Shown here: positions 1 through 12,500 of the stretch, piece by piece
How the letters are laid out: each line of letters opens with the position of its first letter
Numbering within the stretch: the stretch's first letter is position 1
From: Cyanobacteria bacterium REEB67
Lineage (GTDB): Bacteria > Cyanobacteriota > Vampirovibrionia > Obscuribacterales > Obscuribacteraceae
Direction: 5' to 3'
NCBI GenBank assembly: GCA_018971775.1
Contig: JAGXAB010000042.1
Location: 1 to 55,727, forward strand
Length of the DNA stretch: 55,727 nt
Translations under genes and position numbers: made by a program
The notes under the pieces: generated by a model
Told to the model about the DNA's origin: nothing
Seen by the model: only the letters and a program-made list of their open reading frames with translations
Databases searched by the model: none

Positions 1-2364
1 GGCGCCGCCAGCACCGCTCGCGTCAACTATGTTAAAGAACATACCAGTCGCAGCGTGCACTGTGATGTTGCCGCCATCACCGCCAGCTCCGCCGTTCATG
101 GTCGTCAGATTAGTCACACCGCCCGCACCGGCAGTATTTAAAATGCTTGCTTCAACAAAACCCTTTGTGCTGGTGATATTTGCTGAACCAGCGTGTGTCA
201 CACCAGCGAGATTGACCAAACCGGCAGTATCAATATTTACAGCGCCGCTCGTAAAGATGCTTCCAAACTGAACAGTTGTGTTGGTTTCACTTCCCGGAGC
301 GACTATAAAAGTGCCACCAGTCGCCGCACCCTTTGTGACGTCAATAGGCGCTGTGACCGAGGCCTTTCCGCCCAGAGCGGTAAGACTGGCGCCAACAACC
401 TCGGTGGCAAATACAAATTGGCCACTACCAATCATCGTGACATTGCCGCCTGTACCACCGGCTTTACCGGAAGCATCCACTAAGACGCTCCCACCGTTTG
501 AGGAGCCGATTAAACCGCCTGAATTTTTTGCAGTGCCCTGGAAGGCCACCATCGTAATATTTCCGCCATTGCCTGTGGTGCCGCCGGAGCTTGTGATGGC
601 GGTGACAGATTTATTCGTGCTCGACCCGGTAAAAACTGTACCGGACAAATCAATATATCCGCCGGTAGGTGAAGCGGTACCGTCAAGAGTAATTGTTGAG
701 GATGTGTCACCGGGAGGTGTGACAATACTTCCGGTAACACCAGTAAAATGAGCCCCAGCTACCAATAGAATATTGCCGCCGTTAACTGTACCGGCAATAG
801 TTTTAGATACAGTCGCAGCGGATGTGTCGAGCGAACCACCATTGCCAATGATATTGCCGCTGGCAATCAAAGCGAGATCCGGATCTCCAGTCAAAGCCCC
901 ACTTATAGTGATATCACCCGCCGTATTGTAATAAGTCGGGTCTCCGCTGACACAAATCGTTCCAAGATTGAGATTATTAGTCGCCGCAATCACATGCGAT
1001 GATCCAGCCGTGCCATTCACTTCCCCGGTGATTTCGCCAACATTCGCATCAATCGCACCGGTACCGGCATTGAAATTTACCTGTTTAGACAGATAGTCGC
1101 CGCCATTCACGCTGAGATTGCCGCTTCCGGCATAACCGGCCTGGTTAAAACTGATATTGCCGTTCGTCGCCTGCACAGTGCCGCCTGCACCATTGACGAC
1201 GATATTGTTATCACCACCACCATTGTTGATAGTGACGTTGCCAGTGCTCGAGGTAATCAAGCCAGTGTTCGTAAGATTTTGCGTCGTTAGAGTGACATCT
1301 TGCTTGGCGCTCAAAGTCCCAGCGTGCACGATGCCGGATGCCGCAGCGGGAGCGGCGTTAACAATTGTCGGAGCCGAGACGTTAAGAGTGCTGCTGCTAT
1401 TCACAACGCCGCTGTTGAAAAATGTATTGCTCGCCGCAAGTGCGATGCCTGTAGGACTGAGCGCGCTCAAAGCTGTAGAAGATGCAATCACACCACCGTA
1501 ACCGTTATAAATATTGGCCGCATTGATCGAATCGACCAACTGCCCCTTAGCTCCGGCATCGGCTCCAAGAACGATCGAGCCCATGTTGACCAGCGAACCG
1601 GAAAGATTGAGGCTACTCAGTGAATCGACAACATTTACACCGTGTGAGATCACCAAAGAGTTCAAATTGCCGCCGACAGCTTTGTCGAGGGCGGAAAGAG
1701 TGGAGCCGCTCAAATCAAAACTGCCACCGGTGGCGACGCCCTGACCGTTGATCGTGATCGTTTGTTTGCTGCCGCTCATGACCTGTTGAGCTGCGACGAG
1801 TTCTGCAGCAGTAAATTTACTGTCAGTGGAAAATACTTGTTCCTTGCCACCAATCAACAACGTAATCTGGTGAAGGCCAGCCAGGCCGCCAGCCCTAAAG
1901 ATCGGCGCGGCGCTGGCCAGGTTGAGATCCTGACCGCCATTGGCCTGACTGGCCGCATTCTGCACGACACTTCTGAGGACACCCGGTGTAACTAGACTGG
2001 AGCGGTTAAAACCCGTCATCGAGTGCGCACCCGGTACAAAACCGGAGAGTGGATGAAGACCGGACGTAGCCGAGTGCAGATTTAAGGAAACAGCAGCAGC
2101 ATTGTGCGTGACGGCAGCTGAGTTTAATGCGCTGGACAGGCTGTGTGAAACCGTGGCATGGGCGAAGGAATTACTAGATGGAGCGAGATTGGCATTTATT
2201 GCCGGTGCATTCGCAAGAGCACTACTTACACCGACCGAGCCTGTCATAGCCAGTGAAAGAGAAGCACTCAGCAGTCTCTGCCTGACGCTGTATCGCTCGA
2301 CTGGCATCGCGCCGCTGGTCGACTCAGAGACAGGAGAAATAGACTGAATTGTTTGCTTTTGCAT
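1..2364 (-). CDS. giant exported beta-strand-repeat protein, partial (C-terminus beyond window)
   Basis: The frame is open for 788 codons from an ATG at 2364 to the window edge, so the 3' part is missing. A GGAG lies about 10 nt before the ATG. The N-terminus has a long polar leader, then YSVRQRLLSASL and a hydrophobic Ala/Ser stretch, which suggests a signal peptide with an extended n-region. A head module follows with GGK, a Thr-Ala-Ala-Glu-Leu-Val-Ala-Ala-Gln segment and GVATGG. Beyond it are short Ser/Thr/Asn/Gly-rich repeats of the beta-helix type found in filamentous-haemagglutinin-like adhesins, turning Gly-rich near the edge. It is closely similar along its whole visible length to the 3020-aa protein at 3517-12579, including the segment around ICVSGDPTYYN, so the two are probably duplicates. 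Adhesin or surface-matrix function is inferred from composition only. Confidence 0.85.
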   Translation of the reverse strand, partial: MQKQTIQSISPVSESTSGAMPVERYSVRQRLLSASLSLAMTGSVGVSSALANAPAINANLAPSSNSFAHATVSHSLSSALNSAAVTHNAAAVSLNLHSATSGLHPLSGFVPGAHSMTGFNRSSLVTPGVLRSVVQNAASQANGGQDLNLASAAPIFRAGGLAGLHQITLLIGGKEQVFSTDSKFTAAELVAAQQVMSGSKQTITINGQGVATGGSFDLSGSTLSALDKAVGGNLNSLVISHGVNVVDSLSSLNLSGSLVNMGSIVLGADAGAKGQLVDSINAANIYNGYGGVIASSTALSALSPTGIALAASNTFFNSGVVNSSSTLNVSAPTIVNAAPAAASGIVHAGTLSAKQDVTLTTQNLTNTGLITSSTGNVTINNGGGDNNIVVNGAGGTVQATNGNISFNQAGYAGSGNLSVNGGDYLSKQVNFNAGTGAIDANVGEITGEVNGTAGSSHVIAATNNLNLGTICVSGDPTYYNTAGDITISGALTGDPDLALIASGNIIGNGGSLDTSAATVSKTIAGTVNGGNILLVAGAHFTGVTGSIVTPPGDTSSTITLDGTASPTGGYIDLSGTVFTGSSTNKSVTAITSSGGTTGNGGNITMVAFQGTAKNSGGLIGSSNGGSVLVDASGKAGGTGGNVTMIGSGQFVFATEVVGASLTALGGKASVTAPIDVTKGAATGGTFIVAPGSETNTTVQFGSIFTSGAVNIDTAGLVNLAGVTHAGSANITSTKGFVEASILNTAGAGGVTNLTTMNGGAGGDGGNITVHAATGMFFNIVDASGAGGA

Positions 2365-2653
2365 GCCGATTGGGCTCCACAGTGGTTTGGTCAAGGTGCG
2401 TCAGACCTACGTAAAAGGCGTGCCTCGAAGAGGTACGAAGAGCGGACGCCGGAGCGGCGCCATCTAATAGATAGAATGCTATAAGAATAAATGGCATCTG
2501 TCTGCTGGCAAATTGTTCGCGAGCCAACACCGGCGACGGGATGCAGCGCTCAAGGCCATCGCCGCAGCTAAATCTATTTTCATTGTTTCGACACATATTA
2601 AACTGCGATGAGAACAGCAATCGGTCCAGAGTGAAGCATATGCAGTTGAAAGA

Positions 2654-3391
2654 CTATCCCGGGTCTTTTGACGTAGCCACTCTATACGATGGTGACGGCG
2701 GTTGCCCATCTTTAGTCAACTGAGGATTGAAATAAACCGTAAAGGCAGCTAAACCTACCGCCATCAGACCCACCAAAACAATTCCAGACAAGATCACACT
2801 GCAAGAACGATCACCAGAGCGTAATTTCTCTATCGCGGAGGAGACAAAAATATAGCCTAATGCGCACGGTATCAAAGCATACAGTAATCCGGACAGGCCT
2901 TCGGCTTGTAGTGGCACGCGATAAAAATGACTTGGTATTACTGGATCGTACCTGACTTCGGATACGCTAGTTCTCGTCGGAATCCGCTCTTCCTTAAACC
3001 AGAATGAGTGCTCCGCCACTTTATACCGGAAGGTAATGTCGTACCGGCTGTCATTGCGTGAAGAGCGTGTAACAGCACGCTCAAGCTTCGCTACGGTTGA
3101 AGGCCACGATCGAAATTCCTTGGGGATACGGTCGGCTGGATTGCTAACGCAAAGAAAAAGTGCATATCCTCCCAGAATCAACAAAGTAAAACCAGAAGGT
3201 AGACCAACCAGCGGATGTAGGCGCTCACCTACAGAAAAATTGGGGGTGCCAATACCGCGATTTGACCAGGACTGGAGCTTGTTTTGATATTCGGTCCGTA
3301 TGGTAAGGTCAGCTTCCTGGTCACGGTTTAAACGGCTACCAATACCGTGGTGCCCGAGTTTTTCTAATTCTTCCTTCTCCGCTTCGTCCAA
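2654..3391 (-). CDS. DUF3592-like membrane protein
   Basis: This 245-aa protein has three likely membrane segments, at about residues 64-83, 166-186 and 198-221. Between the first two is an extracytoplasmic segment with WPSTV, a Tyr-rich beta stretch and VRYDPVIPSHF. That order (Trp-Pro, strand, 'YDP..P') matches DUF3592 proteins, whose function is unknown. The start is TTG at 3391, with AGAGG about 10 nt upstream; there is no ATG nearby. It lies between two giant repeat-protein genes on the same strand and is separated from the upstream one by a terminator at 3454-3488, so it is probably transcribed on its own. A role linked to its giant neighbours would be guesswork. Confidence 0.65.
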   Translation of the reverse strand: MDEAEKEELEKLGHHGIGSRLNRDQEADLTIRTEYQNKLQSWSNRGIGTPNFSVGERLHPLVGLPSGFTLLILGGYALFLCVSNPADRIPKEFRSWPSTVAKLERAVTRSSRNDSRYDITFRYKVAEHSFWFKEERIPTRTSVSEVRYDPVIPSHFYRVPLQAEGLSGLLYALIPCALGYIFVSSAIEKLRSGDRSCSVILSGIVLVGLMAVGLAAFTVYFNPQLTKDGQPPSPSYRVATSKDPG

Positions 3392-3453
3392 AGTTTTTTT
3401 CCTCTGAGGCGCCCTTAGTATAACATCAGCTTTTTAGTGGCATTTCTAATTGC

Positions 3454-3488
3454 AAAAAGTGGCCCAATGAAATCAAAGGGCCACTTTT
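3454..3488 (-). terminator. Rho-independent terminator of the 3020-aa gene
   Basis: On the minus strand GTGGCCC and GGGCCAC form a perfect GC-rich stem with a roughly 12-nt loop, followed by five T residues. It starts about 30 nt after the stop codon at 3517. The stem is flanked by A/T runs on both sides, so weak activity on the other strand is possible. Confidence 0.8.
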
Positions 3489-3516
3489 ATAACGGAAACC
3501 AGGCGCAACCCGGAGG

Positions 3517-6500
3517 CTAGCGAGCAACCTCGGCTGCGCGGGGCGCAGACGCTGGGCCAGCCTGAGGTGCCGCCATCGCAGTCACACGTCGCGCCGGCAT
3601 GAGAACGAAAGGTGAAGCATCGCTCATCGACAACAAAATTGCGGCCGTCTTCAACATCGAGGCGCTGATCTTGCGTTCTCGAGCATCGGACGACTTGACC
3701 ATAGCCTTGAGCGGTGGCAGTCCCTGCATGACCGAGAAGAGGTTAAACTCCGCCTGGAATGTCTTGAAGCCGTCTTCATAAGCCTTGGCAGCGACGCGAC
3801 GATAGCCGACCGTTTCCATCGGATTGACGTCCTCGAAGTAATGGACGTTGCGACTGGTGATGATACCGCTGCGGCCTGGTGCAACGACAAGACGATGACT
3901 ACCGTTAGTTATAACGACGGCATCGCGCTTGGTGTCATGCATGTTGTAGGCAGCGACGCCACCATCAAAAGCAATAAGCAGTGCAAGGGAGTCAGCGGCC
4001 ACATCGATCGTTGCGTTACCGCACCGTACGCGGGTATTGACCTCAGGGCAGAAAAGCATGACACCACGATCGAGCTGCTTCTCAGCGACATTAGAGACGG
4101 CACCGGTCAAGGAGCGGGTGCTTTCAGCAGGGGCGCTGCCTCTGGCATTTTTGACGATGCCGCCCTGGAGCGGTTTGATCGCAGAGGATGAATCGGTCGA
4201 AGCAGTCTGCAAGTCAGTATCTACAGTCTTGACCTCGGCAGTCACGATTGGCGCTTCGAGCACGGACATTGCATTCGACAAGATAGCCGAGCCTGCGGCG
4301 AAAGCCGAAGCACTGTTCAGCGCAGAGAGATTGCTCAGATTGGTATTGTTGAAATTGGTCGTGGAAGTGGCAGTGGCAGTGGAAGTGGAAGTGGAAGGTG
4401 TAGTGGCGGCAGAGCTCAATGTCGATGCAGTGCCGGAAACTGGCGTCAGACCACCCATAAAAGAGGATGCGCCCGTTGCAGCCGGCAAGACCAAAGTTGA
4501 ACTCGACGCACCGACCGGCGGGTCAGCGATGATTGTGTCATTACCGGCCAGGGTGATTGTAGTGCCACTAGCCTTGCCGCCGGAGAAGACAACATTGCGT
4601 CCGGCCGCGTTTAAGATGTTGCCGGCGCCAGCGGAGATAATCGTACCGCGGGGCAGAGCCGTGGAGGCGAATGTGATTGTGGCGCCACCACTGGTGATAT
4701 ATATGGGAGCTGTGCCGATCGGCGGTCCACCAGCAACGAGTTGCTTGGATGTAGGCAGTGCGCCGATCACCATGCTCACTTGACCAATACCGGCAGCCGT
4801 GCCGGAAGCGTGCATCGTAACACCGGTACCGAGGCTTATCTTGCCGGAAGTTGTATTCGAGTCTTGCAAGAGAATGCTACCGGAGCTGGTCAATAATTGA
4901 GCGCCATTGCCAATATTGATTTGACTCAAGGCAGCGCCAGGGGTATTGCTGATCAGATTGATGCCGCCACCTTTAGTAGATATGACGGCGTTAGCGTTCA
5001 CAGTAAGGTCGACATTATTAGACGTTTGCACAGTAATCGTGGCACCACCAGCGGTGGTCGTGATATTTCCAACGTTCACACCTAACTGCGTAGAAGTATA
5101 GTTAAGAGCAGCAATGGAATTCCCAGCGGTAGTCGCTATGGAAGCAGACGAAGAGCCCTCATTCAAAATGTTCAGAGCGCCCTTATAGAGGGCCGTACCC
5201 AACTGAATCGTGCCATTTGCTGAGACTGCAGTAGGATTCTTCGCCAACTTGGTGTTGGCGGTTCCGAGAGTGAGTAGGCCGGTGCTGCCGGCGTTCAAGA
5301 AAGTATTATTACCGTTAGTCGTGATGGCTCCCGATGTCGATGTTGCGAAAACCGACAGTCCACCAAATGCAGTTACCTCAGTATTGGCAATAACGGAGGT
5401 CCCTGTAAGTACGGACGATCCGTATTGAATAGCGCTCTTACTATTGTCGCTTGTGAGCGTCAACACTCCGCCGGTGGAGGTCAAGTTGACTGCACTTGTC
5501 GTGACATTTCCGCCGAAGTTAATATCACCCTTAGCGGTTCCGACGGTCAACGCAGCTTTGCTTGAAATATTGATTGTGCCGACACCGGAATCGACGAACA
5601 AGATCGGAGAAGTCGTCGATTTGGTCGCAAGCGCTCCGGCCGTGATATTTATCGTACCGCCCGAGCCGACGGTAACAGTGGGAGTGGTTGGAGCGAAGGT
5701 CAGCGTGCCTGCGGTGACTACGTCCACCCCGTTAAGGCCAGTCAACTGACTAAACAACGTGCTCGTATCGACAGCACCAGTGGCGTTGATACTCAAGTTT
5801 GCAATGTTGCTGCTGTAGGTGCCGGCGCCGGCTACGACGAGACTCGGCAGTGGAGCAATTAGACTGCCAAACAGGAGAGTACCATTTGCAGAGGTCGTGA
5901 CGGAACCGTTATTGGTGAAGCTCTTCGTGTCAAATTCAACAAGCGAAGAGGCGGTGACGCCAAAGCCACTCGCAATAGTGATACCACCGAGATCCTTGAC
6001 CACCACATTGGTACCATTCAACGAACCGACAATACCATTGCCGCCGGCTGCCACCGCTGTCGCGCCGATTTGCAGCGCAGACGTCGCACCAGAATTTAGG
6101 GTCAAATTGCCAGGATTACTCGGAAGCAGACCAGCAGCCGTTACCGCCAATCCTTTAGAACCGGAAAGACTGAGCGTGCCGATCTGCGAGCCCGTGGTCA
6201 ATCCACCGGCCAGTACACTCAAGGCGCCCCCAGAACTAACCACTACAGTACCGGTCTGGACGTTCCCGTTCGCCGATATCTCATAAGTCGCCGGAGCCTT
6301 CGCAGACGCGACATTCGACAAGACCAGCGCCTGTGTGCCGGTCAGATTGAGCGTCACACTTCCAGCGTTCGACCCAGCGTTACCATTAGCCGAGAGAATA
6401 ATCGGCCCGAGCGCATTTGCACCCAAAGTGACGATATTACCTGCGGTTATCGACAGCGTGCCTCCATTACCAGCTTCGCTGAGTTGGAAGTCTGGGATCG

Positions 6501-9500
6501 AGCTGGTGAAATTGCCGCCGGTATTGACAGTGAAGTTCGTCAGGACTTTATTCGCGCCCAACAAACTATCGAGGGGATTGTTGGCTCCCGTTTTATCACC
6601 AAGCATGATGCCGGACTTTGCAGTCAAGGTCAGCGAGTTCGTCGCCTTGATGTCGGACGTGCTCGTACCGACCATCGTGAGCACACCTTTGCTATTCGAG
6701 AATGTAGCATTAGCAGCCTGGATCGTATTCGGATTGCCGGTGGTGATCGTACCGGCGGCATCGATCGTTACCGATGTCGCATTGATGTTTCCGAGTGTAC
6801 CGTTGAGTAGGGATTTCCCAGGTGCAAGGGTCAGTGCAATCGTGAACGGTGAAGTAGAGCCGGAACCTAGAGTGAGACTTGCCAGGGTAGGAGCAGCTCC
6901 ACCAGCTAAAATATCTGCATTCACAACAAGAGCTTTCGCACTAGTCAGGCTGAGTGTCGAGCCATTTTTCAAACCGAGACCGACTGTCGAATCGACAGTC
7001 AGATTACCTGCTGCCTTGACTGTAATATGACCTACGCCGGCACTGGTGGATGCAGCAGCAGTCAGATTGAAATCGCCGGTGTTCTGACCCAACGTAACAG
7101 CCTGCGTTCCGGTGAAATTGAGATTGATCGTTCCGTCAGTCGAGCCGGCAGTGCCGCCGGCCTGGAACGAGATCGGCAAGCCCGGTGCCGGGCTGTTGAC
7201 CAGGACAAAATCCTTAGCCTGGAAATTGATCGTGCCCCCCGCGCTATTAGTCGACAGAGTGTTGTTGTTCAGCAGGGTCGAGCTGAAGTTTCCTGTCGTG
7301 AAGATGTTGATCGTGTCCTCAACGCCGAAGAGCGAGGCCAAAAGCGGGTTATGACTACCGGTTTTATCGCCAAGAGTAATCGATGTCGTGCTCTTCGTAC
7401 CGACCGTGCCGCCCAAAGTGAGAGTGCCGAAATTATTCGTCGATATGGTGCCATCACCGGTGATGCTCAAGCCAGCAGTACTCAAGAAGGTCGCGCTGGT
7501 GTTGCCTTTGAGCGTGCCGGCGACCGTTACGACAGGAGATGTGACAGTCAGGTTGGCGGAGTTCACGACAACGCTTGCGGGGACGTTGAGCGATGGAGCA
7601 GTGATGATCAAGGAGCCCACATTGACAGCGCCCGAAATGGTCAGGGCGCTTGCGTCAGTGAAGCTTAAGAGGCCGTTTGGAATAAGGCTGGAGCCAAGGG
7701 TCGCCTTACCGTTTTGACTAATGTAAACGCCCAGGCCATTACTGCCACTTATGGTGATAAGAGAGCTCGCTTTAGTGACAATACTTTGAGCCGATGTACC
7801 AATACCTGTGAAAAGGCTGGTATCGATAAAGTTGATCGTTCCACCACTGGTCACAGCTTTGGCATTTTGAGTGATGCCAACCGAGGACGTTAAATTCACA
7901 GCAGTTGAGGACGCAGTTCCTACATTAGCGTTCAAGAACAAGCCAGCAAGGCTGCCATTACTCGTGAGATTGATCGTCGGGCCAGTGATTGCGCCATTCA
8001 CGATCAGACTGGGTGCCGCGACAGTGTATACGTTCAATGCTCCGCCGGCAGCGAGTGTCGTCGCGACCGTGTCCGAAACATGCACACTGCCTTTGGTTGC
8101 TGTCGCCGTGAGCAGCGGACTGGTCACCTTCAATGTGGAACCACCGCCCACACTACCCGCCGTACTTTTCAGTACAACGTTCGTGCCGAAGAACCCATTA
8201 TTGGAGGTGTTTGGCGCTTCAATATTGGCATTTGCGGTTGTGATGGTTACAACCCCGGTGCCATCGCCGATCTGATTGGTAGCTAAGTTGTTAGCGTTGA
8301 AAGTCAAAGTCGAGGATCCAGTCTTCGCAAATGTGTCCTGCAGCGTAACGGTTGAGAACACCAAATTATTGACGTTCAAATTTTTCGCGGCACTGATCAC
8401 GCTGATACCGGAGCCAGGGGCACCGGTGCCGTTCAAAGTGAAACCGACGGCGTTGCTATCCTTTATATAGACCAGCGACGAGGTAGCTTCAGTAACCTTC
8501 AAATTACCCAGGGTATTCGTCAGGAAAGGCCTGCTCGAGCTACCAACCGCGCCATTAGCGTTGATATTGATATTGGTCGCAGTGATTGCCTTGCTATTGA
8601 TGATGCTGCCTGATCCAGTGGTCGTCAGATTGACGGTGCCAGCGGTCACACCAACATTCATCGGAGCGGTGATATTGATACCGATGGGAGTTGTGCCGCT
8701 TTCGTTCAAATTGACTATGCCGGCAGGATCGAGAATCACACCGGTGATATTCAACTGCTGCGCGGAGTTGACGGTGAAGACACCACCATCAGCAGTGCTT
8801 GAAGCGAGAATATTGGTGAGCTTCCCAGCGCTTACAGCTTCGTTAATTGTGACGGTGAGCCCGCCGGCATTCGCCGATACGTTCGTCGCAGCAGTATTTG
8901 CCGTGATAATTCCGGTTTCTGAGAACAAATTGACGGTCTTTGCTGTCAATGTGCCGGCACCGCTGATGTCGCCGGAGGTGTTTGTGGTGTCAACGTTGTT
9001 CGGCGAGCTGACATTAATCGTTGTCGCCGAAACTCCTTTGTCTATAACAACACCATTGGCACCGCTCAAGGCAACGAGCGTGCCTCCAACCACTCCATAA
9101 TCGCCGGCATTAGCACCGATCGTGAGAGTGCCAAAAGGCACAGACATCGAGAATGTTGACGAAGCGCCGACCACAACTTTGGACAAGTTGGTTGCATCAG
9201 CAAAACTTCCCAGATAAATTGATGCAGTTTTGCTCGTCGAGGTAACACTCAAATTAGCAGTATCGATAACTACCGGAGATGTCGCCGTGCCAATCTTGTC
9301 GCCGACAGCGATCAGAACTGTGCCGGTGCCACCGGCAGTGATTGCCTGGAAGCCATCGGCTCCGGTCGTGGTAGAGCCCGCGGTGCTTGTGCCGCCCGCA
9401 CCACCCAGTCCATAGACGCCACCCAAACCAGCCGAACCGCTGGTGTATCCGCCGCCGTTGCCGCCACTGCCAGCTGTCGTGCCAGCCGTGTTATTCGTAC

Positions 9501-12500
9501 CGTCGCTACCGGCTGGTGTACCGGTACCGCCAGTACCTGCTGTAGAGGCGCCAGCCGAACCGGTTGAAGAGCCGCCGCCGCCACCAGTAGCATTGCTTAC
9601 ACCATTACCACCACCGCCACCGCCACCACCGGCAGTACCGCCACCGCCGCCGCCGCCGATTGAAGTCACTGCTCCAGAGCCAATAGCGGCGCCACCGCCC
9701 CCAGCGCCGCCGTAGGACCCACCACCGCCACCGCCGCCTGAGCCAGTGCCGGCTCCAGTACCACCAGCACCACCAGCACCACCGTTAAAAGCGACAATAG
9801 ATTGATTAGTGGTGACGACTTTAGACACCGTCGTCTGAACAGCACCAATAAAAGAGAATGGGGTAGTTATTTGCACAGTACCGGCGTTACCACCTGAACC
9901 ACCGGCACCACCAGCGCCGTTCAATGCGCCAGCTCCACCGCCACCACCACCGCCGGAGGCGTTAATTTGGCCTGGTACGATTTTGCCACTGCCATCTTTC
10001 AAGGGAATAATTTGAATATTGTCGTTGGAAGCAGTAAGCGTTATATTGCCGGCATTGCCGCCTTTGCCACCGGCCTGACCATCGGCATTACCACCAGCAC
10101 CACCGCCGCCGCTGGAATCCAGATAATTAACAAACACTCCTGTGCCGTTCAATGCGATATCGCCGCCGTTTCCACCGCCACCAACGCCATTGCCATTGCC
10201 GGCATCAACACCGGCTACGCCACCGGCTCCAGCCGTAATGATTGAAGCCGCTTCAATAAAGGAACCGGTGCTTTTGAGATTGACGCTGCTGGCCTGGGCG
10301 ATCCCATCGACGAGGATGAGGCCGTTAGTATTCGCCGTAAATTTTCCACCAGCCGTGACGTTGGCTACTTCTACATAATTAGAACCAGTGGTTATATTTA
10401 CGTCGCCGGTGACATTGAGATTGCTGGTGGCAGTGCCATTTGCGCCGGTTGAAAAGATTGCAGTTTTACTAGCCAAGCCAGGAGTGATTGTTCCCGAGGT
10501 TATAGCGCCAGTGGTACCAACGGTAACCCCACCGGTAGAAACCGATGGCGTCGCACCGTAAATATTCAATGCGCCAGCATCGACATTCTGCAACAAGATA
10601 TTTGCACCATTAGCCAAAATTGTTACAGTGCCACCACCAGCGCCACCGGTACTGGTGATCGTATCGGTCCCTGAAGTCTGCACTGGGTCACGCGTCGCTA
10701 CGACAGAGCCAGAATTGGCTGCCGTCCCTTTGAAGGCTACTATGGTGATGTCGCCTCCCTTTCCCGTAGTCCCACTAGCATTGAAGGTGTTTACAGCCGA
10801 CGTATTGCTGCCAACGACAAAGGTGTTACCCGACAAATCAACGAAACCGCCGGTTTTGGACGCACCGGTTATAGTCACGGGAGAGGTAGCAGACTTACCA
10901 CTATTATTACCGCTGACACCAGTCAAGGTCGCTCCAGCGACGAGCAAAATATTGCCTCCGTTAACGCCGCCTGAGGTATCAAGACCGCCGACACCATTGG
11001 CAGATGCCGCAATGATATTGCCACTAGCAAGAAGCGCCAGGTCAGGGCTACCCGTCAGATTCCCACTAATCGTGATATTACCGGCGGTATTATAATAAGT
11101 CGGGTCACCAGACACACAGATATTGCCGAGATTCATATTGTCGGTGGCTGTCGTGATATGCGACGAGCCAGCCGTGCCATTGATCACGCCGCTTACTTGA
11201 TCGACATCGGCCTCGATAGCGCCGCTACCGACGTTGAAGTTGACTTGTTTAGATAGATAATCGCCACCGCTCAAAGTGACATTGCCCGTACCGGCATAGT
11301 CGGCCTGGTTGAAGTTGATATTGCCGTTAAGAGCTTGAATCGTGCCGCCCGTTCCGGTTACAGCGATATTATTGTTGCCGCCGCCATTGACGATATTGAC
11401 ATTACCGCTGGCCGCGCTAATAAGACCAGCATTGGTGAGATTTTGCGTAGTGATATTGACATTCTGAGCGGCGCTCAAAGTAGGCACATGCTGCGCAGTC
11501 GAAGCGCCGACGAATGTGTTGATGATATTGGGCGCGGTGATATTGAGATTGCCGGCGCTGCTGACGAGACCATTATTGAAGAACGTATCGGAAGCAGTTA
11601 AGGCAATGCTGGTCGGAGAAAGGCTGCTCAAGACACTCGCCGAAGCAATCGTGCCGCCGAAGCCGTTAAAAATATTGGTAGCGCTGATCAAATCAGTTGC
11701 CTGATTGGTGGCAGTCGGCAGAGCGCCGACGGTCAAGGAGCCCAGGTTGATCAAGGTGCCGGTGAGATTGAGACTGCTGAGCGAGTCGACAGCTTGCACG
11801 CCACGCGATATGACGAGCGAGTTTAGATTGCCGCCGACGGCGGAATCGAGCGCGCTCACGGTACTCGAGCTCAAGTCGAAGTAACCGCCGGTGGCGACGC
11901 CCTTACTATTGATGATGAGTTCTTGTTTGCCCGTGCTCAAAACCTGCTGTGCGGCAACAAGCTCGGCGGCGGTCAATTTGGAATCGAGTGAAATTTGTTG
12001 CTGTTTGCCGCCGATGTCCAGAGTGATCGCGTGGAAGCCGGCCAGGCTGTTGGCAGCAAATATTGGATTGGCGCTGGCCAGGTTGAGGTCGCTGCTGCCG
12101 TTCGCCTGGGTAGCCAGGGCACCGGCTACATTCTTTGCGGCATGATAGGCTTGCGAAAGGGCGGCATTGCTGAAGGCCGCATGCGTACCATGCAACCCCG
12201 CCGCATTAGAAAATGACGTAAAAGAATGATTAGTGCCACGGAGCGCACCTGCAGCCGCAGCTCCAGCAGCGTGATTGATCGCGCCAAGGCTGTTGGACGC
12301 ATGTGTCGCAGCGACCGATTGCATCGCAGCTGCAAAAGTATTGGCGGCGGAGCCCGGCGCGGTATGACCCGGTACCTGAGGCAACCAGCCAGTGGGAGTA
12401 TTCGTCGGCACGGCCCCATTGGCCAGAGCCGCGGTGGCGCTTGCCGAGCCGGTCATGGCCAGGGTAAGCGAAGCGCTCAAAAGCCTCTGCCTGACACTGT

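Noticed and set aside
9443..9715. Proline-rich plus-strand frame
   Set aside because: It is the complement of the poly-Gly block of the giant protein, not a separate gene.
9436..9960. Possible CRISPR-like or tandem repeat array
   Set aside because: The repetition is triplet Gly codons within a coding frame; there are no constant repeats with unique spacers.
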